This document shows, piece after piece, positions 50,253-59,072 of a stretch of 64,000 nt of DNA. Made by a program: the position numbers and the translations under genes. The notes under the pieces were generated by a model. It had not been told where the DNA came from and did no database searches. It saw only the letters and a program-made list of their open reading frames with translations. Location of the stretch: NCBI GenBank assembly GCA_016218915.1, contig JACRCQ010000074.1, positions 236,148 through 300,147 of the forward strand. The letters are read 5' to 3'. Origin of the DNA: Deltaproteobacteria bacterium. GTDB lineage: Bacteria; Myxococcota_A; Polyangia; Polyangiales; Polyangiaceae. The first letter of the stretch is position 1. Each line of letters begins with the position of its first letter.

Positions 50253-51002
50253 ATGAGTGTTGCGGCAGGTCCGCCTGTCCCGCCTTCGGACCCGATGCTG
50301 TATCGCCAGTACTCGCCCCTGGTCCGGCGCATCGCGATGAAGACGGTCCGCCGGATGCCGTCGGAGATCTCGCTTGACGACCTGATGGGCGCGGGATGGA
50401 TCGGCCTGGCAGAGGCGCTGCGTCGTCGAGGAAGCTGCAACGACGAGAACCACTTCGAGGCGTATGCCTCTTACCGGATCCGGGGAGCCATCCTCGACTA
50501 CCTCCGGAGCCTCGATCCGATGTCGCGCAAGCTGCGAGGCGCCTCGCGGGAGATCACTGCCGCGATCAAGCGATTGACGAGCCGCCTCGGTCGCGTGCCG
50601 GAAGAAGAGGAGATCGCCCGGGAGCTCGGAATCGAGCTTGCCACCTACCAGGAGCTCCTGGTCGAGGTATCGCAGTCTGCCCCGGCACGGATCGACATCT
50701 CGGAGCTGACGACCATCAAGGCATCACCGGACATGGGCCCGGATTCGCTGCTCTCGCGTCGCCAGATGGTCGAATGCCTGGCCGCTGCGATCCAGCGCCT
50801 GCCCGAACGCCTGCAGCTCGTGCTCGATCTTCACTACCAGGAGGAATGCAGCCTCAAGGAGATCGGCGCCGTCCTGGGCGTCACCGAGTCCAGAGTCTGC
50901 CAGCTCCACAGCGAGGCCGTACATCGTATTCGCGCCGAGATGGAACGCGACCTCGAGCCCACCCAGTCCTCGTCGAGCATCAAGCGGAGTCAACCGAAAT
51001 GA
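50253..51002 (+). CDS. fliA: FliA/WhiG-type sigma-28 factor
   Basis: Region 2 is recognisable in LYRQYSPLVRRIAMKTV, SLDDLMGAGWIGLAEAL and HFEAYASYRIRGAILDYLRSLDPMSRKLR. Region 3 is near RVPEEEEIARELGIELATYQELL and region 4 at RLQLVLDLHYQEECSLKEIGAVLGVTESRVCQLHSEAVHRIR. The start is uncertain: ATGs at 50202, 50223, 50229 and 50253 are in frame. 50253 was chosen because GAGGA lies about 10 nt upstream and it avoids overlap with flhF. FlgM is its predicted anti-sigma factor. Confidence 0.94.
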   Translation: MSVAAGPPVPPSDPMLYRQYSPLVRRIAMKTVRRMPSEISLDDLMGAGWIGLAEALRRRGSCNDENHFEAYASYRIRGAILDYLRSLDPMSRKLRGASREITAAIKRLTSRLGRVPEEEEIARELGIELATYQELLVEVSQSAPARIDISELTTIKASPDMGPDSLLSRRQMVECLAAAIQRLPERLQLVLDLHYQEECSLKEIGAVLGVTESRVCQLHSEAVHRIRAEMERDLEPTQSSSSIKRSQPK

Positions 51003-51739
51003 GCGATGGAATCTGGTCCGCCCTGTCCGGCGCCGTGGGTCAGCTCACCGCGCTCGACATCGCCGCAAACAACGTCGCCAACGTATCCACTCCCGGCTAC
51101 CGCGCTGACCACCTGGTCTTTCGCGAAGTGCTCGGCAAGGCCACCGCCGCCAAGGGCCGCCCGTCTCCTGGCATGAACTACAGCTCCGTGGGCAACGTGC
51201 TCGCTGATCAGAGCCAAGGGACGGTCGTGCAGACGGGCCGGCCGCTCGACACGGCCATCCGGGGAAATGGGTACTTCGTGATCAGCACTCCGCGCGGCGA
51301 ACGCTACACGCGAATGGGCAGCTTCGAAGTCGCCCGGGATGGCACTCTGACCACGCGCGAGGGTGCCCCGCTGATCGGCGTCGATCTCAGGCGCATCAAG
51401 CTGCCGCAGGGCGCGACCGATGTGCGCATCGGAGCGGACGGCACGGTACAGGTAGCCGGGCAACCTTCCGGGCAGCTCTTGACCGTGTCGTTTCCGGGCA
51501 AGAGCCCGCTCGAAAAGGAAGGCGCCGTGCTGTTCCGGCGGGCCCAAGGTGCGGCGGCTCCTGTTCCCACTCCCGCAATCCTCGAGCCCGGTGCCCTGGA
51601 GCAATCCAACATGTCCGCGGTCACGGGAATGATGGATATCGTCGGCGCCAGCCGAAGCTTCGACGCGTGCCAGCGGGTCATCGACGCGTTCCGCGACGCG
51701 GATCGACGCGCTGCGATGAACATCGCGGCCAAGGTGTGA
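50999..51739 (+). CDS. flgF: FlgF proximal/distal rod protein
   Basis: The 246-residue protein starts SDGIWSALSGAVGQLTALDIAANNVANVSTPGYRADH and ends MDIVGASRSFDACQRVIDAFRDADRRAA, the rod-family termini. It has the FlgF length and core (TGRPLDTAIRGNGYFVI). It overlaps fliA by ATGA, an unusual place for flgF, which is normally next to flgG. Confidence 0.93.
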   Translation: MSDGIWSALSGAVGQLTALDIAANNVANVSTPGYRADHLVFREVLGKATAAKGRPSPGMNYSSVGNVLADQSQGTVVQTGRPLDTAIRGNGYFVISTPRGERYTRMGSFEVARDGTLTTREGAPLIGVDLRRIKLPQGATDVRIGADGTVQVAGQPSGQLLTVSFPGKSPLEKEGAVLFRRAQGAAAPVPTPAILEPGALEQSNMSAVTGMMDIVGASRSFDACQRVIDAFRDADRRAAMNIAAKV

Positions 51740-51771
51740 CGGGTGCGAGATCGATACGCGCCAGTTCTCCC

Positions 51772-51797
51772 TAAAGATCTAGCAGAACAGCCGTTCG
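51772..51797 (+). promoter_or_regulatory. Weak candidate sigma-28 promoter before the small histidine kinase
   Basis: TAAAGATC, 10 nt, GCCGTTCG. The -35 part matches 6 of 8 of TAAAGTTT, the -10 part 5 of 8, and the spacer is one short. The GCCGTTC core also occurs in the flagellin promoter candidate at 18248-18255. Evidence is thin. Confidence 0.25.
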
Positions 51798-51834
51798 TGG
51801 GATCGGTAGTGCTGAGACCGAAAGGAGTGACCCG

Positions 51835-52638
51835 GTGGCCGACCACAATTCGTCCGGTCCGGGCAGGGCGCCGATCGCGTTGTGCGACGAAGGCAGCGGC
51901 GTGTTCGTCAGGGGTCGCGGGCAGTGGCAGGACGCGGTCGTCTATGCGATCCACGATGCCCGCAACCACGTGATGTCGATCCTTGCGAGCGTGGATTTCC
52001 TGCAGCATGCGAGCACGCGGACCCTCTCCGACCCCGAGGTGATCCAGGAGCTCGGCTGCGTCAAGGCTGCCGGCAAGCAGCTCGCGTTGCTGCTGAGCGA
52101 GGCATTGGCCTCCGGACGCCATGCCCCCCATGAAGTGGTCGGCTGCAACCAGCAGCTGGCGCAGATCCTCGACGAGTCCGCGGCGCGCCTGCATCGGTAC
52201 GCTGCCCTTCGACGTGGCGTGACCATGGAGGTGCGGCACGGCCCTCGCTCGGTGATGATTGCCGACGCAACCTTGCTCCGCAGGGTGCTCGACAACCTGT
52301 TGCTCAGTGCGATCGAGCACGCGCCATCCGGCAGCGTGGTTGACGTCTCGTGGTCCATCGAGGATGACCGGCTGACCGTGCGCATCGTGGATCCCGGCTG
52401 GACGAGCGACCGGGCTGCGGGCAACGGCGCGCGCGTGCGAGAGGTGCCGGAAGGCGCGAGCCTTCCCGAGGCGGACCGTGACGGGCTCGGTTTTGCTTTC
52501 TGCCGCGCCGTGGCTCGGGCGTACGGCGGAGAGCTTCGATTCGGGGATCCTGGGCCAGGAGGCGCGGTGGTGAGCTTCTGCCTTCCGATACCTGACCAAA
52601 CGGAGGCTGCCAACGAGCAGATGGCTGCCGCGTTGTAG
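51835..52638 (+). CDS. Small cytosolic histidine kinase
   Basis: The 267-residue protein has a HisKA-like segment with the likely phospho-His in IHDARNHVMSILASVDFLQ (His about 40). The ATPase domain has LRRVLDNLLLSAIEHAPSG in place of a consensus N box and GLGFAFCRAVARAYGGELRFG as G2-like box. It has no membrane helix or sensor domain. A GTG start has AAAGGAG 7 nt upstream. It lies between flgF and fliW. It could be the FleS/FlrB-like kinase of the flagellar hierarchy, but both activators in the window lack receiver domains, so the partner is unknown. Confidence 0.8.
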   Translation: MADHNSSGPGRAPIALCDEGSGVFVRGRGQWQDAVVYAIHDARNHVMSILASVDFLQHASTRTLSDPEVIQELGCVKAAGKQLALLLSEALASGRHAPHEVVGCNQQLAQILDESAARLHRYAALRRGVTMEVRHGPRSVMIADATLLRRVLDNLLLSAIEHAPSGSVVDVSWSIEDDRLTVRIVDPGWTSDRAAGNGARVREVPEGASLPEADRDGLGFAFCRAVARAYGGELRFGDPGPGGAVVSFCLPIPDQTEAANEQMAAAL

Positions 52639-52647
52639 CCCGCACTC

Positions 52648-52663
52648 TGGCACGGCACCTGCT
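52648..52663 (+). promoter_or_regulatory. Near-consensus sigma-54 promoter of fliW
   Basis: TGGCACGGCACCTGCT matches 11 of 12 fixed positions of TGGCACG-N4-TTGCW with correct spacing, the best match in the window. It lies about 52 nt before the fliW start, just after the stop of the histidine kinase gene. Confidence 0.7.
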
Positions 52664-52714
52664 ACTCGGTGCACCAAGGATTGATTCGATGGCCACGGTC
52701 GCCATGGAGGCAGC

Positions 52715-53197
52715 ATGAGAGTCCAGAGCAGCAGGTTTGGTGTGTGTGAGGTGGAGAAGAATGCCGTCATCCGGTTTCCCCGAGGACTGATCGGGTTTCC
52801 CAGAGACACGGGTTTTGTTCTGCTGCGGCGTGATGCGTCGGCGCCGGTAGGATGGCTTCAATCCATTTCCAATGCGAATCTGGCCTTCCCGGTGGTCTCA
52901 ATCGAGGCTCTGGAAGTGGAGTTCCCAGCCCAGCATCTCGAGGAGCTCGCCACCAGCTCAGGCGTTGCAGCCAGCAACGATTCCTGCGCGATCATGGCGG
53001 TAATCACCGCTTCAGGCGCACGTCGCCAGGCGACCGTCAACCTCCTGTCGCCTATCATCGTCAATTCCGAGACCAGGACAGGCGCTCAGGTAGTGCTGGA
53101 GCGTTCGCCCTACTCGACCCAGGAGCCCTTTCAGCTCCGTAGACGTGCTACCCACGTTCCGACACCGGCGGCCCACGCCGCTCCACCGTCGCCCTGA
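52715..53197 (+). CDS. fliW: FliW flagellar assembly factor, CsrA antagonist
   Basis: FliW binds flagellin and CsrA alternately. The 160-residue protein shows the family pattern: RFGVCEVEKNAVIRFPRGLIGFP, FVLLRRDASAPVGWLQSI, LSPIIVNSETRTGAQVVLE. GGAGG precedes the ATG. A Pro/Ala-rich C-terminal tail is extra. With csrA at 21058-21360 and the flagellin leader hairpins it completes a likely FliW-CsrA loop. Confidence 0.94.
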   Translation: MRVQSSRFGVCEVEKNAVIRFPRGLIGFPRDTGFVLLRRDASAPVGWLQSISNANLAFPVVSIEALEVEFPAQHLEELATSSGVAASNDSCAIMAVITASGARRQATVNLLSPIIVNSETRTGAQVVLERSPYSTQEPFQLRRRATHVPTPAAHAAPPSP

Positions 53198-53215
53198 CCC
53201 GGGAGGCCAGGAAGC

Positions 53216-55156
53216 ATGCTGGGATGTGAGCCTCTGAGCGAGCAACGCACGCTGCCGCGGAGCGACTTGCCGGGGGCTACCAGCTATCCGCCGATCAAGG
53301 AAGAGCCCCCCCGCGTACTCATCATCGAAGACGACCGAGAGCGCCTCGAGTTCCTGGCTGCATCGATGGAGCAGGAAGGGTACGTGACGCAGGTGACCGA
53401 TACGTCGGCACGCCTCGACGAATTCTCGATCCGATTCCAGCCCGATGCGGTGCTGCTCGGGATGATCCCATCTCGCGGAGAGTTCTACCAGCTCTGCGGC
53501 GACCTTCGCACGATGGAGCCTCTGCGGAACGTGCCGGTAGTGCTGGTGTCGTGGGAGGAAGCCGACGACGAGCAGGTGGCGCGTGCCCTGCTGGCAGGAG
53601 CCGATGACTTCATCCCGTGCGGACGGCCCCTGGAGCTGCGGGCCCGCATGGCCGTCCGGCTGCGCAACAAACGCTACCGAGACGCGCTCAGGCGCGTGCG
53701 CAGCCAGCGCGACATCCTGCTGCGCCAGGCTACGGTCGATCCGCTGACCGGCATCCTCAACCGTCGGCCGATGGAGGACGCGGTCAACAGCCTGTTCATG
53801 GCAGGCGCGATGTTCGGGTTCCTCTTTCTGGACATCGACCACTTCAAGCGCGTGAACGATCGCTACGGCCACGACGCAGGCGATCAGGTGCTGCGGGGCA
53901 TTGCGGACTATCTCAAGAAGGCCATCCGGGCCGGGGACTTCTGCGGCAGGTTCGGCGGCGAGGAGTTCGTGGTGCTCGTGCACGGAGCCGACCTGGAGAC
54001 GGCAGAGCGCATCGCAGAGCGGCATCGCCAATCCATCGGGCGCATCCGCTACTCGAAGATCGGCCCTGGAACCGCAGTCACAGTGAGCATCGGTGTCGCC
54101 GTCTACGATCCCGTGCGACCCGACATCGACCCGCCGGCGCTGCTACGCAGAGCCGACTCTGCCCTCTACGAGGCAAAGCGCCTCGGGCGCAACCAGGTGG
54201 TGATGGCCGCGCTCGCGCGCAACATCGCCGAATCCCCCTCTTCCGATTCGTCCCATGGCACCCCGGTCATCTCCCTTCGCCCCAGCGAGCCTGAGCACGT
54301 GTCCATCCTGTGCGACCCCCAGCCTCGCCCCAGCGCCGGCGCGACCTGCGCCTCGGTCGCCATCGAGCTGGAGCTCGTTCGCAAGCTCGACAGCGGACGG
54401 GCCGCGCTGCCCGTGCTGCCGACCGCCGCCGCCGAAGCCCTGCGCCTCGCCGCGGACCCCGACGCGAACGTCGGCAAGCTCGCCTCCCTGCTCGACCATG
54501 ACCCCCACTTCGCTGCGCGCTTCCTGTCGCTGGCCAACTCCGCGATCTACTCGCGGGGGATTCGCACCACCACGATGCGCGACGCGATCGTCAGGATCGG
54601 CCTGGCAGCTGCTCGCGACCTGCTGTTCCAGATCGTCTACGCAGCGTCGACGTTCGGCATGCCACGCTACCAGGAAGCCGTGTCCCGGTCGTTCCACCGA
54701 AGCGTGTTGTCAGCCCTTGCGGCGCGCTCGATCGACCAGGCTGCGAGGAAGAGATATCCCTACGCCTACCTGTGCGGATTGCTGCACGACATCGGCGAGG
54801 CGCGGGTCTACCGCCTTCTCGCGAGCCTTCCGCAGGCTCCCAGGGATCCCGACGTGGTCGACGAGCTGGTGGCTCGATACCACTGCCGCGCTGGCGCAGA
54901 GCTCGCCGTCGCATGGCGTCTTCCCTCGGACATCTCCGAGGTCTGCTTGGATCACCACGCCAGGCCTGACCCCACCCACTACCACGTGCAGGTGGCCATC
55001 GCTTCGGATGCGCTCGTGGAGGTATCCCATCTTCGCCCCGACGATCCGGTGCCGGACGCCCTGCTGGCTCCGATCATGGCCACCGGATTCCCTGCCGATG
55101 CACTGCCAGCTGTGGTGGAGTCGATCCGGCAGGCCGCCCGCACGCTCGACGGCTAG
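53216..55156 (+). CDS. Pseudo-receiver-GGDEF-HDOD protein (diguanylate cyclase)
   Basis: The 646-residue protein has three parts. A receiver fold (about 33-150) keeps the acidic IIEDD, but Gly82 (VLLGMIP) replaces the phosphoacceptor Asp and PCGRP replaces the Lys-Pro motif. A GGDEF domain (about 165-330) has an intact GGEEF (247-251) and an RAGD inhibitory site exactly 5 residues upstream. A C-terminal HDOD domain (about 370-600) has LPVLPTAAAEALRLAADPDANVGKLASLLDHDP and LANSAIYSRG. It should make c-di-GMP with product inhibition. The unusual fusion is probably co-transcribed with fliW, 18 nt upstream. It is convergent with the hybrid kinase, 1 nt apart. Confidence 0.9.
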   Translation: MLGCEPLSEQRTLPRSDLPGATSYPPIKEEPPRVLIIEDDRERLEFLAASMEQEGYVTQVTDTSARLDEFSIRFQPDAVLLGMIPSRGEFYQLCGDLRTMEPLRNVPVVLVSWEEADDEQVARALLAGADDFIPCGRPLELRARMAVRLRNKRYRDALRRVRSQRDILLRQATVDPLTGILNRRPMEDAVNSLFMAGAMFGFLFLDIDHFKRVNDRYGHDAGDQVLRGIADYLKKAIRAGDFCGRFGGEEFVVLVHGADLETAERIAERHRQSIGRIRYSKIGPGTAVTVSIGVAVYDPVRPDIDPPALLRRADSALYEAKRLGRNQVVMAALARNIAESPSSDSSHGTPVISLRPSEPEHVSILCDPQPRPSAGATCASVAIELELVRKLDSGRAALPVLPTAAAEALRLAADPDANVGKLASLLDHDPHFAARFLSLANSAIYSRGIRTTTMRDAIVRIGLAAARDLLFQIVYAASTFGMPRYQEAVSRSFHRSVLSALAARSIDQAARKRYPYAYLCGLLHDIGEARVYRLLASLPQAPRDPDVVDELVARYHCRAGAELAVAWRLPSDISEVCLDHHARPDPTHYHVQVAIASDALVEVSHLRPDDPVPDALLAPIMATGFPADALPAVVESIRQAARTLDG

Positions 55157-55157
55157 G

Positions 55158-57644
55158 TCAAGTGCTGCGCCGGGTGTCGAGAGCCTCGCGCACCATGCCC
55201 ACCAGCACCTCCATCCGGAACGGCTTCTGGATGTACGCCGTGCCGGGAGGAAGCACGCCCCGCGGGGAGATCTCCTCGCCGGTGTACCCGGACATGAACA
55301 GAACCTTGAGCGTGGGTCGCGAGGCTCGAAGGCGCTCGTACAACTGCCAGCCGTTCATCTTCGGCATGATGACGTCGGTCAGCAGCAAGTCGATGACTCC
55401 GGGATGCGCATCGCACAGCTCGAGCGCCTCCTCGCCCGATGAGCCTACCAGCACCTGGTATCCCTGACGGGTGAGGATCCTGCTGGCGACCCGGCGAACC
55501 GTGGGCTCGTCCTCCACCACGAGCAACGTCTCCCGCCCCACCGGCAGGACGACCGGGCTGCGCGCCGCCTGCGTCGTCGCGACTCCAGCGCAGGCGGGAA
55601 GGTAGATTCGGAACGTCGTTCCCTTGCCTACTCCGGACTCGACGTCCACGAAGCCGCCGTTCTGCTGCACGATTCCATATACCGTCGACAGCCCGAGCCC
55701 GGTCCCCTTCCCCTTCTCCTTGGTAGTGAAGAAAGGCTCGAACAGGTGGGCAAGAACCTCCTCGCTCATGCCGCAGCCCGTGTCGCTCACGGACAGCATC
55801 GCGTACGGACCTTCCTTCCTTCCCACGCCCCCCTTCAAGCTGTCCCTCACGAAGGTATTCTCGGTCGTCAGGGTCAGCTTGCCGCCTTGTGGCATCGCGT
55901 CGCGCGCATTCACTGCGACATTCGTCAGCACCTGCTCGAGGTGGCACGGGTCCGCCTTGACCGTGCTCAGGTCTGCCCCGGCCACGAACTCGAGCTCGAC
56001 ATCCTCTCCGATCAGCCGCTCGAGCATCTTGCTCGACTGCCCCACCAGCTCGTTGAGATCGACGATGGTGGGAAGGATGGGTTGCTTGCGGCTGAAGGCG
56101 AGCAGCTGGGAGGTGAGCGCCGTAGCCCTCTCAGCGGCCTTGCTCACGTCATGCAAATCGGATTGCAGCGGCGATGACGGACCTGCGACTGCCATCATCA
56201 TCTCGGTATGCAGCGAGATGGTCGTCAGCACGTTGTTGAAGTCATGGGCAACGCCCGCCGCGAGCCGCCCGACGGCTTCCATCTTCTGGGCGTGGCGGAG
56301 CTGCGCTTCGAGAAGCTGTCGATCCCGCTCGCTGATCATGCGCTCTAGCTCGCTGGCCGCCCGGGTCGCGCAGATTTCGAGCATCGACGCCACGAAGCCG
56401 GCGCGGTGGATCACGGTGCGGCTCATGACCGCAATCAGCCCCAGCACCTGTCCAGCGGAATCGCGCAGCGGGCTGCCCACGTAGCCCGCCATGCCCAGCT
56501 CGCGAAGCAGCGTCGCACCGGGGAAACGCCCCTGCACGTCGTTCGGGTACATGCAGGGCCCCCGGCCCACGCTCTCCTCGAACGGTGTGCCGCCCAGCGC
56601 CAGGTCGTACTGCACCGGAGCGCCGTCGAGCCACGCCGCGATCGTCTTCACCTCTGCACCGTCGTCGCTCAGCTGCGCCACGAGCGACAGCTCGACCTCG
56701 AGCGCGGTGGCCAGGCTGCGCACGAGCTCCGGAAAGAATGCGTCTCCCGATTCCGCGGACACGCCGCGAACGACGTGAAGGATCGCGAGCTCGGTCGACT
56801 TGCGCTCGGAGATATCGCGCGCGAATGCGAGGACGAACTCCTGCCCTTCGAATTCGACATAGCTGGAGGAGACCTCCACCGGAACCGTGCGCCCGTCCTT
56901 GCGCCGCTGCTCCGTGTCTCGCACGATCGAGTGCTGCGCCTTGAGCTGCTCCCAGAACGGAAGCCATCGTTCGGGCCGGAAGTGGGGATCGATGTCCCAC
57001 ACGCACCGCTCGAAAAGCTCCTGATCCGTGTACCCGAGCGTGCAGCAGGCCACCTCGTTCGCGTAGGCGAAGCGTCCGTGCCGATCGATCCAGAAGACCA
57101 TGTCCGGTGCACGGTCCACGGCAGCCTGCGTGGTGCGCAGCGCTGCTTCGTAGTGGCGACGCTCCCGCATGTCGCGCGCGATCCCGAGCAGCGCGGGCTG
57201 CCCCCGCACCTGGATGCGACGAAATGCCAGCTCCAAGGGCATCTCGGTGCCGTCCGAGCGCAGCGCCACGGTCTCGATGTAGCCGGCTTGCGCCCGCTCC
57301 TGCGCAAAGCTCCTCTGCGCAGACTCCAGGTACTTGGGCGCAATCACCCGGCGAACCGTCAGCTCCAGCAGCTGCTCGCGGCGGTAGCCGATTTGCGCGC
57401 ACAAGGCCTCGTTCACGTCGAGGATCTTGCCCTGCAGGTCTGCGATGAATATGCCGTCCGGCGCCGTCTCGAACACCGCCCGAAAACGTTCCTCGCTCTC
57501 CAGCAGCGCAGCGTCGCTCCTGCCATCGCTCCTTCCAGCAGCCGCCCTCCCACGCCGTCGTCCCCCCGGATCGGCCGTCACCTCGCTTCGTCGAGCGCTG
57601 TGCGCTGCCGCCGTTCGAGAACCTTTCGACTTGCACACCGCCAT
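55158..57644 (-). CDS. Hybrid histidine kinase (PAS-PAS-GAF-HisKA-HATPase-REC)
   Basis: The 828-residue protein has two PAS domains (FRAVFETAPDGIFIADLQGKILDVN; VDRAPDMVFWIDRHGRFAYAN) and a GAF domain (about 290-430). HisKA follows with AAGVAHDFNNVLTTI, then an ATPase with NVAVNARDAMPQGG and GTGLGLSTVYGIV. A C-terminal receiver has VVEDEPTVRR and the acceptor Asp in LLLTDVIMPKMNGWQL. No membrane segment is seen. GGAGGAC precedes the ATG. It is downstream of the second sigma-54 activator on the same strand, but 339 nt and a hairpin lie between them. Confidence 0.93.
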   Translation of the reverse strand: MAVCKSKGSRTAAAHSARRSEVTADPGGRRRGRAAAGRSDGRSDAALLESEERFRAVFETAPDGIFIADLQGKILDVNEALCAQIGYRREQLLELTVRRVIAPKYLESAQRSFAQERAQAGYIETVALRSDGTEMPLELAFRRIQVRGQPALLGIARDMRERRHYEAALRTTQAAVDRAPDMVFWIDRHGRFAYANEVACCTLGYTDQELFERCVWDIDPHFRPERWLPFWEQLKAQHSIVRDTEQRRKDGRTVPVEVSSSYVEFEGQEFVLAFARDISERKSTELAILHVVRGVSAESGDAFFPELVRSLATALEVELSLVAQLSDDGAEVKTIAAWLDGAPVQYDLALGGTPFEESVGRGPCMYPNDVQGRFPGATLLRELGMAGYVGSPLRDSAGQVLGLIAVMSRTVIHRAGFVASMLEICATRAASELERMISERDRQLLEAQLRHAQKMEAVGRLAAGVAHDFNNVLTTISLHTEMMMAVAGPSSPLQSDLHDVSKAAERATALTSQLLAFSRKQPILPTIVDLNELVGQSSKMLERLIGEDVELEFVAGADLSTVKADPCHLEQVLTNVAVNARDAMPQGGKLTLTTENTFVRDSLKGGVGRKEGPYAMLSVSDTGCGMSEEVLAHLFEPFFTTKEKGKGTGLGLSTVYGIVQQNGGFVDVESGVGKGTTFRIYLPACAGVATTQAARSPVVLPVGRETLLVVEDEPTVRRVASRILTRQGYQVLVGSSGEEALELCDAHPGVIDLLLTDVIMPKMNGWQLYERLRASRPTLKVLFMSGYTGEEISPRGVLPPGTAYIQKPFRMEVLVGMVREALDTRRST

Positions 57645-57983
57645 GCGGCCCGTCCTCCAGGACCCTGCAGCAACGGCTCATCGGAACACGACTCGGCATT
57701 GGATGGAAGGGGGTGCTGGTCCGAACCATGCAAACAGCTCGGACATGCTCGCTGATTTCGTCCTCACCTACATGGAAGTCGTCCACGTCACCCACCCCTT
57801 CGTCATGCGAGGAGAAAGCTTGTCTCCCGCCGACAATCTCGCGTTCCTCGTGTTCCAGAAAGACTTCCGCAGATGGAGAAGGGTCCGACAGGCCAATTGA
57901 CGAGTGTCAGGTTGGTGGCTCCCGGGCGGGCGCAACTCTGACGCCCGCCGGGATGAGCCGGCGATCGGCCGCGCGAGAAGCGG
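57645..57983. other. 339-nt intergenic region between activator copy 2 and the hybrid kinase
   Basis: Only the hairpin at 57925-57949 stands out. I see no good -24/-12 site for the kinase on the minus strand. A plus-strand open frame runs through part of it but has no start signal or family resemblance, so it is not called. Confidence 0.5.
57925..57949 (-). terminator. Hairpin downstream of activator copy 2
   Basis: GGCGGGCG and CGCCCGCC form a perfect 8-bp stem with a 9-nt loop, 35 nt beyond the activator stop. There is no T-tract. It may end the activator transcript before the kinase gene. Confidence 0.4.
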
Positions 57984-59072
57984 TCACGCCACGCGCTGAG
58001 CCATTCGCTTGCGTTTGATCATCTCGACGAGAGTGGTGCGATTGAGCCCCAGCAAAGTCGCAGCGCGGTTCCTGTTCCACGCGGTCCGCTCCAGGGCTTG
58101 ACGGATCAGCTCGTTCTCGAACGACTCCACGGCGGCGCGCAGATCCAGGCCGCCTTCGGGAAGACGCGCTCCGGTGCGCTGCTCGACCGGTACGCCTCGC
58201 ATCCGCGGCGGAAGATCCGCTGGCTCGATCGCCTCGGCGGGACACAGGATCGCTACACGCTCGATCGTGTTCTCCAGCTCACGAACGTTCCCCGGCCAGC
58301 TCCACGATTGCAGGATGTCCATCGTGTCCTGCGACACCGTCAGCGACGGACGCCCCAGCTTCTGGCACGCCTTCGCCAGGAAGTGCTCCACCAGCGCGGG
58401 CACGTCTCCGCTCCGATCGCGCAGCGCTGGCGCTCGCAGGTGAATCACGTTCAATCGGTAGTACAGGTCCTCGCGGAACGCGCCGCTCGCGACCTCAGCC
58501 TCCAGATCCTTGTTGGTCGCCGCAACGACCCTGACGTCCGCGGACACGGTCCGAGAGTCGCCCACCGGCGAGTATTCCCGTTGCTGCAGCAAGCGCAAGA
58601 GCTTGACCTGCAGGGCCAGCGGCAGCTCCCCGATCTCATCGAGGAACAGGGTGCCGCCTTTTGCCACAGCCACGCGCCCGGGACGGCTCTGATGGGCTCC
58701 GGTGAAGGCACCGCGCACATGCCCGAACAGCTCGCTCTCCAGCAGCGCTTCCGGAATGGCGCCGCAATTGACGACCACGAACGGCCCCGATGCCCGCGGG
58801 CTCACCTCATGCACAGCCCGCGCTACCAGCTCCTTGCCTGTGCCGCTCTCGCCCGTGATCAATACGGTGGACTCGCATCGCCCGACCCGATCCACAAGGT
58901 GGAAGAGCCGCACCAGGACCTCGGAGCTTCCAATCACGCCTCGCATGCTCGCCGGGCGCTCTGCTGCCCGAACGGTCAGGCCCTCGCGCTCGTTTGACGC
59001 CGCGCGCCCCTCCAAATCGGGACGCAGATGAACGCCAGACGCACACTCGGACACAGAGAAAGAGTCGCTCAT
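57984..59072 (-). CDS. Sigma-54-dependent transcriptional activator (flagellar type), copy 2
   Basis: The 362-residue paralogue of the activator at 31182-32270 has the same length and no gaps from about residue 43 on. It keeps GESGTGKE, GAFTGA, TLFLDEIGEL and the Fis-type HTH (NRNRAATLLGLNRTTL), and also lacks a receiver domain. The divergent first 40 residues are the main difference and may carry distinct control. GGGAGG precedes the ATG. Its promoter region closely resembles that of copy 1. Confidence 0.95.
   Translation of the reverse strand: MSDSFSVSECASGVHLRPDLEGRAASNEREGLTVRAAERPASMRGVIGSSEVLVRLFHLVDRVGRCESTVLITGESGTGKELVARAVHEVSPRASGPFVVVNCGAIPEALLESELFGHVRGAFTGAHQSRPGRVAVAKGGTLFLDEIGELPLALQVKLLRLLQQREYSPVGDSRTVSADVRVVAATNKDLEAEVASGAFREDLYYRLNVIHLRAPALRDRSGDVPALVEHFLAKACQKLGRPSLTVSQDTMDILQSWSWPGNVRELENTIERVAILCPAEAIEPADLPPRMRGVPVEQRTGARLPEGGLDLRAAVESFENELIRQALERTAWNRNRAATLLGLNRTTLVEMIKRKRMAQRVA

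Noticed and set aside
51798..51813. Sigma-54-like TGGGATCGGTAGTGCT before the small kinase
   Set aside because: Only 8 of 12 match, and it overlaps a weak sigma-28 candidate. Neither is convincing.
57427..57900. Plus-strand 157-codon frame over the start of the hybrid kinase and the following spacer
   Set aside because: Its first half is antisense to the kinase. The unique tail has no ribosome binding site or known motif.
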